NCBI GenBank assembly: GCA_052146815.1 | Contig: JBKQMG010000197.1 | Location: forward strand, 62,001 to 126,000 | Source of the DNA: DATJZH01 sp052146815 | GTDB taxonomy: Bacteria; Actinomycetota; Actinomycetes; Streptosporangiales; Streptosporangiaceae | Direction: 5' to 3' | Length of the DNA stretch: 64,000 bases | Shown here: in pieces, positions 1 to 8,832 of the stretch | Position numbering within the stretch: position 1 is the first letter of the stretch | Layout: each line of letters begins with the position of its first letter | Made by a program: the position numbers and the translations under genes | Notes under the pieces: model-generated | Databases searched by the model: none | The model's input: only the letters and a program-made list of their open reading frames with translations | What the model was told of the DNA's origin: nothing

Positions 1-11
1 AAGCCGGCGCG

Positions 12-1253
12 GTGAGTTCGCCGCGCCCCGAGGGCGGCGCCCCGGAAGCCCGCAATCACCGGGTGCCGCTGCGCACGATTGCCGCGCAGTGGGCCCGGAT
101 CGGCTGCATCGGATTTGGCGGGCCGCCCGCCCATATCGCGCTGCTGCGCGCCCTGTGCGTCGACGGCGAGGGCTGGCTGTCGGCGGCTGAGTTCGAGGAC
201 GGCGTCGCAGCGACCGGCCTGCTGCCCGGTCCGGCATCCACCCAGCTGGCCATCTTCTGCGCCTGGCGGCTGGCGGGCCCGGCCGGGGCGCTGATCGGCG
301 GCTTCTGCTTCATCGTGCCCGGGCTGATCATCATCCTGGCCCTGTCCGCCGTTTTCCTGGCCGCCCGGCCGCCGCTGTGGATACGCGGCGCGGCCGCCGG
401 GGCCGGGGCAGCAGTGCCCGCGGTGGCCGTGAGCGCGGCCATCGCCCTGATACCGGCCAGCTCGCGCCGGGCCGGCGCGAGCGCGGCGGCCCGCACCCGC
501 TGGGCCTGCTATCTGCTCGCCGGCGGGGGCGCGGCGGTCCTCATCGGCCCGTTCGTCGTCCTTGCGCTGGCCGGATCGGGCCTGCTGGAAGTGCTCGTGC
601 GCGGCCACCGGCCGCGCTGGGCGCGCATTCAGCGGCGAACGCAGCGCTGCGGGCAGGCTGACCGCGGACTGCCGGGGGTCCTGCTGGCCGCGCTGGCCGC
701 GCCCGCCGTCACGGCCGGGACGCTGGTGTCACTGGCCTGGGTGGCGTTCAAGGTCGGCGCCCTTTCCTACGGCGGCGGGTTCGTCATCATCCCGCTGATG
801 CAGCACGACGCCGTGCACACCTATCACTGGATGACCAGCGCTCAGTTCCTGAGCGCCGTGGCCCTCGGCCAGGTGACCCCGGGACCGGTCGTGCAGACCG
901 TGGCCGTCGTCGGATACGCCGCGGCGGGTGTAGGCGGCGGACTGCTGGCGTCCCTGGTCGCCTTCACCCCGTCGTTCGTGTTCGTGCTGGCGGGGGCGCG
1001 TCATTTCGGCCGTCTGCGGGCCAGCGCCGGCGTGCAGTCTTTCCTCACCGGGGCCGGTCCGGCCGCCATCGGCGCGATCGCCGGCTCGGCGGTACCGCTC
1101 GGCCTGGCACTCACCCACCTGTGGCAGCTGGGCGTCCTGGTGCTGGCCGCGGTGTGGCTGGTGGTCCTGCGCCGCAACGTGGTCGTCGCGATCGGCGGGG
1201 CCGCGGCCCTCGGGGTCATCGCGGTCCTGGCCGGAGCGCCCGTGGCCGCCTGA
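12..1253 (+). CDS. chrA: Chromate transporter, two-domain ChrA type
   Basis: Membrane protein of 413 residues that probably exports chromate (known for the CHR family, inferred here). Two homologous halves are visible. The first carries GFGGP at residues 34-38 and a LLPGPAST block. The second, from about residue 240, carries SYGGGF and GQVTPGPV. Long hydrophobic stretches run throughout, and the length matches two-domain ChrA proteins. The GTG start is very near the window edge, so an upstream start or operon partner cannot be excluded. The next gene downstream is a broken permease. Confidence 0.9.
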   Translation: MSSPRPEGGAPEARNHRVPLRTIAAQWARIGCIGFGGPPAHIALLRALCVDGEGWLSAAEFEDGVAATGLLPGPASTQLAIFCAWRLAGPAGALIGGFCFIVPGLIIILALSAVFLAARPPLWIRGAAAGAGAAVPAVAVSAAIALIPASSRRAGASAAARTRWACYLLAGGGAAVLIGPFVVLALAGSGLLEVLVRGHRPRWARIQRRTQRCGQADRGLPGVLLAALAAPAVTAGTLVSLAWVAFKVGALSYGGGFVIIPLMQHDAVHTYHWMTSAQFLSAVALGQVTPGPVVQTVAVVGYAAAGVGGGLLASLVAFTPSFVFVLAGARHFGRLRASAGVQSFLTGAGPAAIGAIAGSAVPLGLALTHLWQLGVLVLAAVWLVVLRRNVVVAIGGAAALGVIAVLAGAPVAA

Positions 1254-1490
1254 GCCGAACAGGGAGCCCGCTGGCCGCTCCTGGCGCCCGGCCAATCCTG
1301 CGCCGGCTAGTCCTGCGCCAGCTCGTTGAACCGCCGGGCCGCGCCGCGGCCGGCGCCGTCAGGCGGTCGAAGAGCTGCTGGTTCAGCGCGGGCGCCAGCT
1401 CCCTGCCGGGCACCTGCTCGCCCCGCTGCCCGGTAGCCGCCGGCAGCAGCTGCGCCATCACGTGCAGCAGCGCCGTGGTGTACGGCCCGC

Positions 1491-2000
1491 GTCATCGAAC
1501 AGGAGCAGAAGGCCCGCGCCCTGGGCGTGACCTCGGCGACGGGACTGGTGATCGGCAGCATTATCGGCACCGGGGTGTTCACGATGAGGGCGGTGCTGGC
1601 CGGGGCCGGTGTCAGCTCGCTCCTCGTCCTCGGCGTGATCGCCGTCGGCGCGATGATCCTGGGTGCCAGCGCCGTGGTCTACCTGCTGGTGTCGGCTGCG
1701 GTCATGGGCCTGGTCCCGCACCACGCGCTGATTCACACGGGGGCGCCATTCGTTAATGCCTTCGGGACGATCTTCACGGGCGGGGCCTGGGCCGGGAAGC
1801 TGATCGCGGCCGTCGCAGTCGTCTCGGGCATCGGGGCCCTGAACGGCTGGACGCTGGTCACGACCGAGGTGTCACGGGCCGCGGCCGAGGACGGGCTGTT
1901 CCCCCGGCAGTTCGCCTGGACCGACCGCAAGGACACGGCCTGGTTCGGCATCGTGATGGCGGCCCGTTCGTCGACCGGCATCTGCGGTCGTGAACGCTGA
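1491..2000 (+). pseudogene. arcD: Remnant of an APC-family permease, probably arginine/ornithine antiporter
   Basis: About 165 residues remain of a permease that is normally near 470. The N-terminal amino-acid/polyamine transporter signature (TGLVIGSIIGTGVF) is followed almost at once by late-family sequence (NAFGTIFTGG, then GALNGWTLVTTEVSRAAAEDGLFP), so the middle of the protein has been deleted. The reading frame then ends prematurely. The position directly before arginine deiminase, ornithine carbamoyltransferase and carbamate kinase sequences supports an arcD identity. The exact 5' limit is unclear. The 240 bp between chrA and this remnant hold only short coding-like fragments I could not identify. 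Confidence 0.7.
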
Positions 2001-2325
2001 CCTGCCAGGGCGAGGGGGCGGAGCTGACGGTCAGCCGCAACCACAGTCTGTGGGATGCCCTGGCCGTCGCCCTGAAGGTGGACATGGTGACGATCCTGGC
2101 CACCGATGAGGACATCCGGGCCGCCGAGCGCGAGCAGTGGGATGACGGTACCAATTACCTGGCCGTTGCTCCCGGCGTCGTGATGGGCTACGAGCGCAAC
2201 GTGCCGACCAACACGATGCTGCGCAGGCACGGCATCGAGGTCATTTCCGTGGCGGCAGCGAGCTCGGCCGGGGCCGCGGCGGACCGCGCTGCATGACCTG
2301 CCCGATCGAGCGGGATCCCGCCTGA
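1994..2325 (+). pseudogene. arcA: C-terminal remnant of arginine deiminase
   Basis: Only the last 105-110 residues of a roughly 410-residue enzyme are present. The family block EREQWDDG, then APGVV.GYERNVPTNTMLR, reads in one frame. The end, GSELGRGRGGPRC followed by MTCPIERD, which contains the catalytic cysteine, reads in another. The switch lies near 2250-2258 and would be repaired by one extra G after GTGG. The N-terminal three quarters are missing, so this is a true remnant whatever the status of the frameshift. It ends 16 bp before arcB. Confidence 0.85.
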
Positions 2326-2341
2326 GCTCTGAGGAGCACCA

Positions 2342-3343
2342 GTGAACCTGCAAGGACGCAGCCTGCTGAAGGAGACCGACCTTTCAGCGGAGGAGTTTCT
2401 CTTCCTCGTAGATCTCGCAGGCCGCAAGAAGACGCGGAAGCGCAGCGGTCAGCGGACCCGCAGGCTCGAGGGCCGGAGCGTCGCGCTGATCTTCGAGAAG
2501 ACCTCGACGCGCACCAGGTCGGCCTTCGAGGTCGCCGCCCACTATGAGGGCGGCCATGTCACCTACCTCGGGCCCGATGATTCCCAGCTCGGCCGCAAGG
2601 AGTCGGTGCGGGACACCGCGCGGGTCCTCGGCCGCATGTTCGACGGGATCGAGTTCCGCGTATTCTCCCGGGAGTCAGTGGAGATCCTGGCCGCCAATGC
2701 GGGGGTCCCGGTCTGGAACGGGCTCACCGACCAGTGGCATCCCACCCAGATGCTGGCGGACGTGCTGACGATGCGCGAGCACGCCGCGGGGCCGCTGCCG
2801 GCCGTCTCCTACTGCTATCTCGGCGACGGCCGGAACAACACCGCCAACTCGCTGCTGGTGACGGGGGCACTGCTGGGGCTCGACGTGCGGATCTGCGCGC
2901 CCGAGGCGCTGTGGCCCTCGCCGCAGGTGCAGGACATCGCCCGGGGACTGGCCGCCAGGTCCGGGGCCAGCCTGACGGTATCGGCCGACGTGACCGCGGC
3001 CGTGGCGGGAGCTGACTTCCTCTACACCGACGTCTGGCTGTCGATGGGGGAGCCGCCTGAGGAGTGGGACGCGCGGATCGAACTGCTGCTGCCGTATCAG
3101 GTGAACGCCAAGGTGGTGGCGGCCACCGGCAACCCGGCTGTGCGGTTCATGCACTGCCTGCCCGCGCTGCACAATACGCAGACCCAGATCGGCCAGCAGA
3201 TCTACGACAAGCGGGGCCTGCGCGCCCTCGAGGTGACCGACGAGGTCTTCGAGTCGCCGGCCTCCATCGTCTTCGACCAGGCCGAGAACAGGCTGCACAC
3301 CATCAAGGCGACGATGGTGGCCACCATCGGGACGCCATCATGA
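2342..3343 (+). CDS. arcB: Ornithine carbamoyltransferase, catabolic type
   Basis: Cytosolic enzyme of 333 residues interconverting ornithine plus carbamoyl phosphate and citrulline. The carbamoyl-phosphate motif STRTR is at 55-59, HPTQ at 133-136, the ornithine-binding SMG loop at 235-237 and the catalytic HCLP at 271-274, so all key residues are present. GTG start, with GAGGAGC a few bases upstream. Its place between arcA and arcC points to the catabolic arginine deiminase pathway rather than arginine synthesis. It is the only intact member of the locus and overlaps arcC by 4 bp (ATGA). Confidence 0.93.
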   Translation: MNLQGRSLLKETDLSAEEFLFLVDLAGRKKTRKRSGQRTRRLEGRSVALIFEKTSTRTRSAFEVAAHYEGGHVTYLGPDDSQLGRKESVRDTARVLGRMFDGIEFRVFSRESVEILAANAGVPVWNGLTDQWHPTQMLADVLTMREHAAGPLPAVSYCYLGDGRNNTANSLLVTGALLGLDVRICAPEALWPSPQVQDIARGLAARSGASLTVSADVTAAVAGADFLYTDVWLSMGEPPEEWDARIELLLPYQVNAKVVAATGNPAVRFMHCLPALHNTQTQIGQQIYDKRGLRALEVTDEVFESPASIVFDQAENRLHTIKATMVATIGTPS

Positions 3344-4244
3344 GAGTCGTCGCCGCCCTGGGCGGCAACGCGCTGCTGGAACGCGGTGAGCGGCCCGACT
3401 CCGACATCCAGCAGGTACATATCGCGCAGGCGGCCCGGGCGCGGGCGCCGCTGGCCCGCCAGCACCAGCTGGTCATCACGCACGGCAACGGGCCCCCGGT
3501 GGGGCTGCTCGCGATGGAGAGCGCACGCGACGATGCGCTCACCCATCCCTATCCGCTTGATGTGCTCGGGGCGCAGACGCAGGGGATGATCGGGTACTGG
3601 CTCCTCCAGGAGCTGCAGAACTGCGGCGCGGGCAAGCCGGTGGCCTGCCTGGTCAGCCGCACCCTGGTCAGTGCCGCTGACCCGGCTTTCGGCCGGCCGA
3701 CCAAATTCGTCGGGCCGGTTTACGACGAGGCCAGGGCCCGCGAGCTCGGCGCCGCGCGCGGCTGGCAGATGCGCCAGGACGGGGCGGCGTGGCGGCGGGT
3801 CGTGCCGTCGCCCGAGCCTGCCGAGCTGCTTGACCTGCCCGCGATCTCGCTGCTGCTGGGCAGCGGCGCGATCGTCGCCTGCTCCGGCGGGGCGGCGTCC
3901 CGGTCACGGCGGACGAGGCGGGGATGCTGCGGGGCGCGGAGGCCGTCGTGGACAAGGACCTGACCGCCGCGATGCTGGCTCGCGCGGTGAGCGCGGATGT
4001 GCTGCTGCTGCTCACCGACGTGGATGCCGTCCAGGATGGCTATGGCACGCCGCTCGCTCATCCGATCCACCACGCGACGCCCGGCGAGCTCGGCGCCCGC
4101 GGGTTCCCGGCCGGCTCCATGGGGCCCAAGGTCGACGCCGCGTGCCGGTTCGTGTCAGCGACCGGGCGGATGGCGGTGATCGGCCGGCTGACGGACGCCG
4201 AGGCGATGGCGCACGGCAAGGCGGGCACGGTCGTGACGGCCTGA
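3340..4244 (+). pseudogene. arcC: Carbamate kinase with one frameshift
   Basis: Full-length carbamate kinase sequence split over two frames. The first part begins MRVVAALGGNALLERGE and contains THGNGPPVG and GAQTQGMIGYWL. The second contains VDKDLTAAMLA, LLTDVDAVQDG and the C-terminal GSMGPKVDAACRF. The switch is near 3890-3900, where adding one G to a GGGG run restores a continuous protein of about 300 residues ending at 4244. Family function: ATP formation from carbamoyl phosphate. The ATGA overlap with arcB indicates translational coupling. It is either a real mutation or a homopolymer sequencing error. Confidence 0.85.
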
Positions 4245-4273
4245 TCGGCAGCCGGAGCCGGGCGGCGACGGCC

Positions 4274-4915
4274 CTAGCTGATGGCTTCGGCGACGGCGGC
4301 GGCGATGACCGCCACGGCCTGCGCCCCGGCGTCGACGTGGCCCTTGGCCCGGTCGGGGACCCAGCCCGCGCGCCCGACCTTGGCGTCCATGAGCCTGGTC
4401 GACTCGGCGCCGCTGCTGGCCGCCTTGGCGGCCGCCGCAGCCGCCACGGCCGGCGGCTCGCCGTGCTCAGCGGCGCTGTGCAGCGCCGCTTGTAACGGCA
4501 GCAGGGCGTCGAGCATGGTGCGGTCGCCCGGCCCGGCGTGCCCGGCCCGCTCGATGGCCTCGATGCCCGCGCTGACCAGGGCGGCGGCCACGACCACGGG
4601 CCGCGCGGCGGCCCCGTTGCAGTGCTGCGTGTCCTGCGCCTCGCGGGCCGCCTGGAGCAGCCCGCGGGCCAGCAGGGTGGCGCTGACCGACGGCACGCGC
4701 CGGACAAGTGCCATGCCGAGCGACCGGAGAACCGCGGCCGGTGCCTTCGCGTCCAGGGATCCCGTGGCGGCAAGCGCTGCGGCCGCCGAGGTAGCGGCGA
4801 TCATGTTCTGCCCGAGGTCACCGTCGCCGGCCACGGCGTCCAGCCGGTCGAGGTCTTCGCGTGCCTCGCCGACCGCCCTGCGCACGCTGTCGAGGACCTG
4901 CGCCCAGCTGGTCAC
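4274..4915 (-). CDS. DhaL-domain dihydroxyacetone kinase-like protein
   Basis: The GTG at 4915 gives 213 residues, the usual length of a free-standing DhaL subunit; a longer in-frame start at 5068 adds an unlikely tail. The nucleotide/Mg-binding signature AGDGDLGQNM is present, with Leu where many homologues have His, as is the second family motif GDRTMLDALLP. DhaL transfers phosphate to dihydroxyacetone held by DhaK, either from ATP or from a phosphotransfer protein. No dhaK or dhaM lies nearby, so the substrate and partner are unknown. Convergent with the arc locus. Confidence 0.8.
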   Translation of the reverse strand: MTSWAQVLDSVRRAVGEAREDLDRLDAVAGDGDLGQNMIAATSAAAALAATGSLDAKAPAAVLRSLGMALVRRVPSVSATLLARGLLQAAREAQDTQHCNGAAARPVVVAAALVSAGIEAIERAGHAGPGDRTMLDALLPLQAALHSAAEHGEPPAVAAAAAAKAASSGAESTRLMDAKVGRAGWVPDRAKGHVDAGAQAVAVIAAAVAEAIS

Positions 4916-5220
4916 CGCGAGGCCGCGGGCGGCGCCGTCACCGGAACGCCGGGGCGGCGGCCGGCACGCAGCCCCGCTGGCGTCTCGCTCGCGAGTGCTT
5001 CCGGGTGCTTCAGTATCTTCCGCAAGAAAGCCTCCGATCCGGGTGAACATGACAAGCTGCCCTGCCACAGCGTCCCATCCCGCGAAGGCACATGTGAAGA
5101 TCTCGGCTGATGCGGAGGCCGCCGGCGCGCCTGACGAGATTCACCCGGCGTTCACCGTGGGACGATGATGCCAGGGCGCCATGCGGCACCCGGGGGGATG
5201 ACCATGCCGGTGCAGCGGCC

Positions 5221-5910
5221 ATGAACGCGGCGTTCTTCGGGCTCGCGTTTCTTGCGGCCCTGAACCCCAAGCTGTTCGCCGTGGACCTGCTGCTGATGGA
5301 AAACGAGCGGCCGCGGCTGATGTTCCTGTCATTCCTGCTGGGCGGCCTGGCCATGTGCATAGGCATCGGCCTGCTGGACGTGTTCGTGCTCCAGGCTGAT
5401 GCCGTCCAGAAGCAGGGCTCCGCCAGCGCGGGTCTTGACCTGGCGCTCGGGATACCGTTGGTGATCATCGGCGCGCTGCTGGCGACTGACCGGCTGCACC
5501 GCCGGCGCCGGCCAGACGCGACGCCGCCAGATCCGGCCCAGGCGGAGAAGCCGAAGAAGGAGGGCTGGGCGCAGCGGGTCCTGCGCGAGCCGCGGTTCGG
5601 GGTCGCGCTCCTGATCGGCGCGATCGCCGGCACGCCCGGCGCGTCCTATATCACCGCCCTGCACGACCTGATCACCGGGAAATCGTCCACGGCTACGCAG
5701 GCGATCGCGGTCGTCATTTTCGCCCTCATCGAGTTCTCGCTGGTGATTGTGCCGTTTGTCTTCCTGGAGATCAGGCCTGAAGGCACCAGGGCGCAGGTCC
5801 AGCGCTTCCAGAACTGGCTGATGACCCACGCACGCCAGCTCATGGCGGCCGTCGCCTTGTTCGTCGGCGCCTACATGGCGATCAGCGGGCTCGTGCGGCT
5901 GCTGACCTGA
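5221..5910 (+). CDS. GAP-family (Sap/LysE-like) membrane protein
   Basis: Integral membrane protein of 229 residues starting at the ATG at 5221 (MNAAFFGLAFLAALNPK). The arrangement is three N-terminal hydrophobic helices, a charged cytoplasmic stretch at about residues 90-125 rich in Arg, Pro and Lys, then three more helices. This fits the GAP/sulfolipid-1-addressing family found in mycobacteria and other actinomycetes, which is related to LysE exporters. The transported substrate cannot be told from sequence. Divergent from dhaL and convergent with the potassium-channel gene 8 bp downstream. Confidence 0.72.
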   Translation: MNAAFFGLAFLAALNPKLFAVDLLLMENERPRLMFLSFLLGGLAMCIGIGLLDVFVLQADAVQKQGSASAGLDLALGIPLVIIGALLATDRLHRRRRPDATPPDPAQAEKPKKEGWAQRVLREPRFGVALLIGAIAGTPGASYITALHDLITGKSSTATQAIAVVIFALIEFSLVIVPFVFLEIRPEGTRAQVQRFQNWLMTHARQLMAAVALFVGAYMAISGLVRLLT

Positions 5911-5918
5911 CCGGCGGT

Positions 5919-6662
5919 TTACTCGTCGGCGGCAGGGTCGTCGCGCAGGCCACCGCGGCCCTGGCCCGGCCGCCAGGCGCTGACTACCTTGCCCACCGCC
6001 GTGACCAGGAACAGCTGCCCGATCAGCATCTCCATGACCGCGAAGGTCTGGCCGGGATTGCGGGCCGGAACCAGATCGCCGTAGCCGGTCGTGGTGAGCG
6101 TCGTGAACGAGAAGAACAGGTCGTTGGGGAACTTCGTGTTCACGCCGGGACCGAAGAAATGCGGCTGAGCAAGCCCGACCGAATGGTAGAGGAAGGCGAA
6201 GAACATCCCGGCCATCAGGTAGGCGGCGATAGCCCCGAGCACCGTCTCGCTGTCAATGATCCGCCTGCGGACCAGATGGCGGACGATCGACGTGGGCGCG
6301 ATCAGGTACAGCAGGCAGCTGATCCAGGAGACCAGCGCCGGTGTCGCCCCCGTCAGGTGCTGGTCGTTGAGGAACAGGTTCGCGATGGCCGCCAGCCCGG
6401 AGGCGATCAGCGCGATGTTGGCCATAATCCGGACTGGGCGGCGGGCGCGCGATGCCCGCAGTGTCACCCACAAGGTGGCCATCTGCACGGCCAGGACGAG
6501 GGAGGCCGCCCACGACTGGCCGCTGAGCGAGGCCGACAGCGCGTAGGTCACCAGGATCAGCAGCAGCACCAGGCCGTAGCTGTCCGGCGAGGAGAAGGTC
6601 CGGAGCAGCCGCGGGCCGAGGCGTCCGCGCGATGGCTCCTGAACTTGACTGCCGTCCGGCAT
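5919..6662 (-). CDS. Two-pore-helix potassium channel family protein
   Basis: Membrane protein of 247 residues. Four hydrophobic segments fill the N-terminal 130 residues. A helix, pore and helix unit follows, with selectivity filter TTTGYGD at 190-196. This is the classic K+ filter, so selective K+ conduction is likely. No RCK/TrkA-N domain follows; the C-terminus is a short charged tail, so gating by a ligand-binding domain is not evident. The nearest upstream gene on this strand starts its stop codon 23 bp away, so co-transcription with the kinase/monooxygenase gene is possible. Confidence 0.88.
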   Translation of the reverse strand: MPDGSQVQEPSRGRLGPRLLRTFSSPDSYGLVLLLILVTYALSASLSGQSWAASLVLAVQMATLWVTLRASRARRPVRIMANIALIASGLAAIANLFLNDQHLTGATPALVSWISCLLYLIAPTSIVRHLVRRRIIDSETVLGAIAAYLMAGMFFAFLYHSVGLAQPHFFGPGVNTKFPNDLFFSFTTLTTTGYGDLVPARNPGQTFAVMEMLIGQLFLVTAVGKVVSAWRPGQGRGGLRDDPAADE

Positions 6663-6685
6663 ATGCTTCCCTTTCCCTGGGCTCC

Positions 6686-8185
6686 TCAGCGGAACGCCGC
6701 GATGACCGGCGCCAGCCGCTCGATGTCGTCCGGCCCGGCAAGATCGGGCAGCGCAACAAACACTGTGCTCACTCCGCGCTCCGCCAGCAGCCGGTACCGG
6801 CCGACATGGTCGGGCGCCGTCCCTGCGTGGTGCTGCCGGGCGTAGGCCGCCGCACTCGTTCTGCCGCGCAGCCGCTCGACGATGGCGGCCACCTGCTCAC
6901 GGTCGGCGCCGATCACCGGGACGTCCAGCACGGTCACTGCCACGTCGGCTGGGTCGCGGGCCGCTGCCGCGCAGTGCGCCCGCAGGACGCTCAGCTTGCG
7001 GTCGAGCACAGGCAGATCCGAGGGCAGGTTGCAGCCGTCGCCGAGGCGCGCGGCGATCCGCAGGGTCCGCTGTTCCCCGCTGCCGCCGACGATGATGGGC
7101 ACCGGCGCGGCCGGCCGCGGATAGCAGGTCGTCTCGGGCAGGGTGACCCGGCTGCCCTCATGCGCCCTGGTCCCGGGCTGCCAGAGGGCACGCAGCGTTT
7201 CGATGGCGGTCTCGAGCAGCTCGAGCCGGTCGGCGGCGGGCGGGAACGGGATCCCGAAGCCGGCGTGCTCACGGCCCCACCAGCCGGCCCCGATGCCGCA
7301 GAAGGCCCGGCCGCCGCTGACCGCGTCGAGGGTGGCGACAGTCTTGGCCAGGACGCCAGGGAACCGGAACGTGACCGGCGTGACCAGGGTGCCCAGCTTC
7401 AGCCCCGTGTCGAGCCCGGCCAGGAGGCCGAGGGTCACCCAGGGCTCGGGGATGGGTTCCCACGCGCGCCCGACCTGCGGGATCTGGATCAGGTGGTCCA
7501 TCAGCGCGATGCCGGTGAATCCCGCTGCCGCAGCCGCCAGCGCCACCGCCCGCAGCCAGCCGGCCGGGTCGTCGCCCCAGCCGAAACGGGAGATCTGCAG
7601 CATGAAGCTCATCGCCGCGGGCGAGCTGCGCTGGTCGGCATGAGCCTGCCGGGAGCCCGGCGTGTGGGCGGGCTCGATGCCGGCGGTCGCCGGCCGCAGC
7701 ACCACGTCCCACGGCTCGCGGCCGACCTGCGCGACGGCGGCCGCCATCCGGCGCAGCTGGGCGTCGAGCACGCCGGCCGGCACCGGGGTGCCGCGGGCCC
7801 GGTTGCGCTGCCGGCAGGTCCGCGGGTCGGTGTCGAAGACCACGGCCACGGCCGGCAGTCCGGCCCGGCGGGCGAGGTCCAGGTAGGACCGCCGGCGCTC
7901 CGGGTCAAGGCCGAGGGTGTCGAGGACCGTGGTCAGCGCACGCCCGGCCCGGGCGGCGGCGATCTGGTCGAGCAGCGAGAAGGCGTCCGCCGACGCGTCC
8001 AGGTCGTGCTCGCCGCTGCCGACGACGGCGCGCAGCCGGTCGGACGAGACCACCTCGGCGGGCCGGTACCGCTGCGCCCAGGTGGTCTTGCCGGAACCGG
8101 AGGGCCCGATCAGCACGACCAGCGCGGGATCGGGAAGCGCTGCCGCGCGGCTTGCCGGGTCCCCGGTGTGCGGCTTCACGGCCAT
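6686..8185 (-). CDS. P-loop kinase fused to LLM-class F420-type oxidoreductase
   Basis: The ATG at 8185 gives 499 residues; an in-frame ATG 78 bp upstream is also possible. Residues 20-165 form a small AAA/zeta-like kinase with Walker A GPSGSGKT at 27-34 and a later D-T-D and R-rich lid. A linker leads to a luciferase-like TIM barrel from about residue 192 (MSFMLQISRFGW), with the family features GIALMDHL, GIGAGWW and IIVGGSGE. The barrel is typical of flavin- or F420-dependent oxidoreductases. The substrates of both halves are unknown. The fusion is in one uninterrupted frame. Confidence 0.82.
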   Translation of the reverse strand: MAVKPHTGDPASRAAALPDPALVVLIGPSGSGKTTWAQRYRPAEVVSSDRLRAVVGSGEHDLDASADAFSLLDQIAAARAGRALTTVLDTLGLDPERRRSYLDLARRAGLPAVAVVFDTDPRTCRQRNRARGTPVPAGVLDAQLRRMAAAVAQVGREPWDVVLRPATAGIEPAHTPGSRQAHADQRSSPAAMSFMLQISRFGWGDDPAGWLRAVALAAAAAGFTGIALMDHLIQIPQVGRAWEPIPEPWVTLGLLAGLDTGLKLGTLVTPVTFRFPGVLAKTVATLDAVSGGRAFCGIGAGWWGREHAGFGIPFPPAADRLELLETAIETLRALWQPGTRAHEGSRVTLPETTCYPRPAAPVPIIVGGSGEQRTLRIAARLGDGCNLPSDLPVLDRKLSVLRAHCAAAARDPADVAVTVLDVPVIGADREQVAAIVERLRGRTSAAAYARQHHAGTAPDHVGRYRLLAERGVSTVFVALPDLAGPDDIERLAPVIAAFR

Positions 8186-8348
8186 CAGCCTGTCAGACTC
8201 GCTGGTCCGCCGCCCACCGGAAACTCCGCAGCGCTGCCGCGGGTGCAGGGCGTCACGGGGCACGGCTCGTCACGAGGGCACGGGGGGACACGGCGCGTCA
8301 CGGGGGTGCCCGGCGGTTCGCGGCGTCCCGCGGGGATAGCGTGGGACC

Positions 8349-8795
8349 ATGCGGCCGCTGGAGGTCACCTCAAGAGTGCTGGTCAGAGCTGCCCCCGAGC
8401 GCGTCTGGCAGCTCGCGATGGACTGGTCCCGGCAGCGGGAATGGATCTGGGCCACTCAGGTGAGCGGGGGAGCGAGCGTCGGCGCGCAGGTAACGGCGCG
8501 GACCGGCATCGGCCCGGTGGGCTTCGACGACACCATGGTGATCACCGAATGGGATCCGCCGCGCCGCTGCGTCGTCCGGCACACCGGGAAGGTGGTGCGC
8601 GGCCTGGGCGTGTTCGAGGTGGTGCCGCACGGCCCGGTGAGCGAGTTCCGCTGGACCGAGCAGATCGAGCTGCCGCTGAGCGGCGCCGGGCCGCTGGGCC
8701 GCTTCGTGGTGAACCCGGTCGGCCGCCTTCTTGTGGCGCCGGCGACCAGGATCGGGCTGACGAGCTCACTGCGCCGGTTCGCCCGGCTGGTGTGA
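8349..8795 (+). CDS. SRPBCC-superfamily protein
   Basis: Small soluble protein of 148 residues. The pattern of an N-terminal strand with R(V/A)PERVWQLAMDW, a central GFDDTMVITEWDPPRR and a C-terminal amphipathic helix (RIGLTSSLRRFARL) fits the START/Bet v1-like helix-grip fold. Members bind hydrophobic ligands or act as cyclases or dehydratases; no specific function can be assigned. ATG start. It is divergent from the kinase/LLM gene and shares a promoter region of about 160 bp with it. Confidence 0.72.
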   Translation: MRPLEVTSRVLVRAAPERVWQLAMDWSRQREWIWATQVSGGASVGAQVTARTGIGPVGFDDTMVITEWDPPRRCVVRHTGKVVRGLGVFEVVPHGPVSEFRWTEQIELPLSGAGPLGRFVVNPVGRLLVAPATRIGLTSSLRRFARLV

Positions 8796-8832
8796 TCTCC
8801 CGGCGCCGCTCTCAGCCCGCCCGGCGCCGGGC

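Noticed and set aside
1254..1490. Minus-strand fragment ending FNELAQD as a real gene
   Set aside because: Only about 70 residues in two frames, with no family I can name and no start. It may be debris between chrA and the arc locus.
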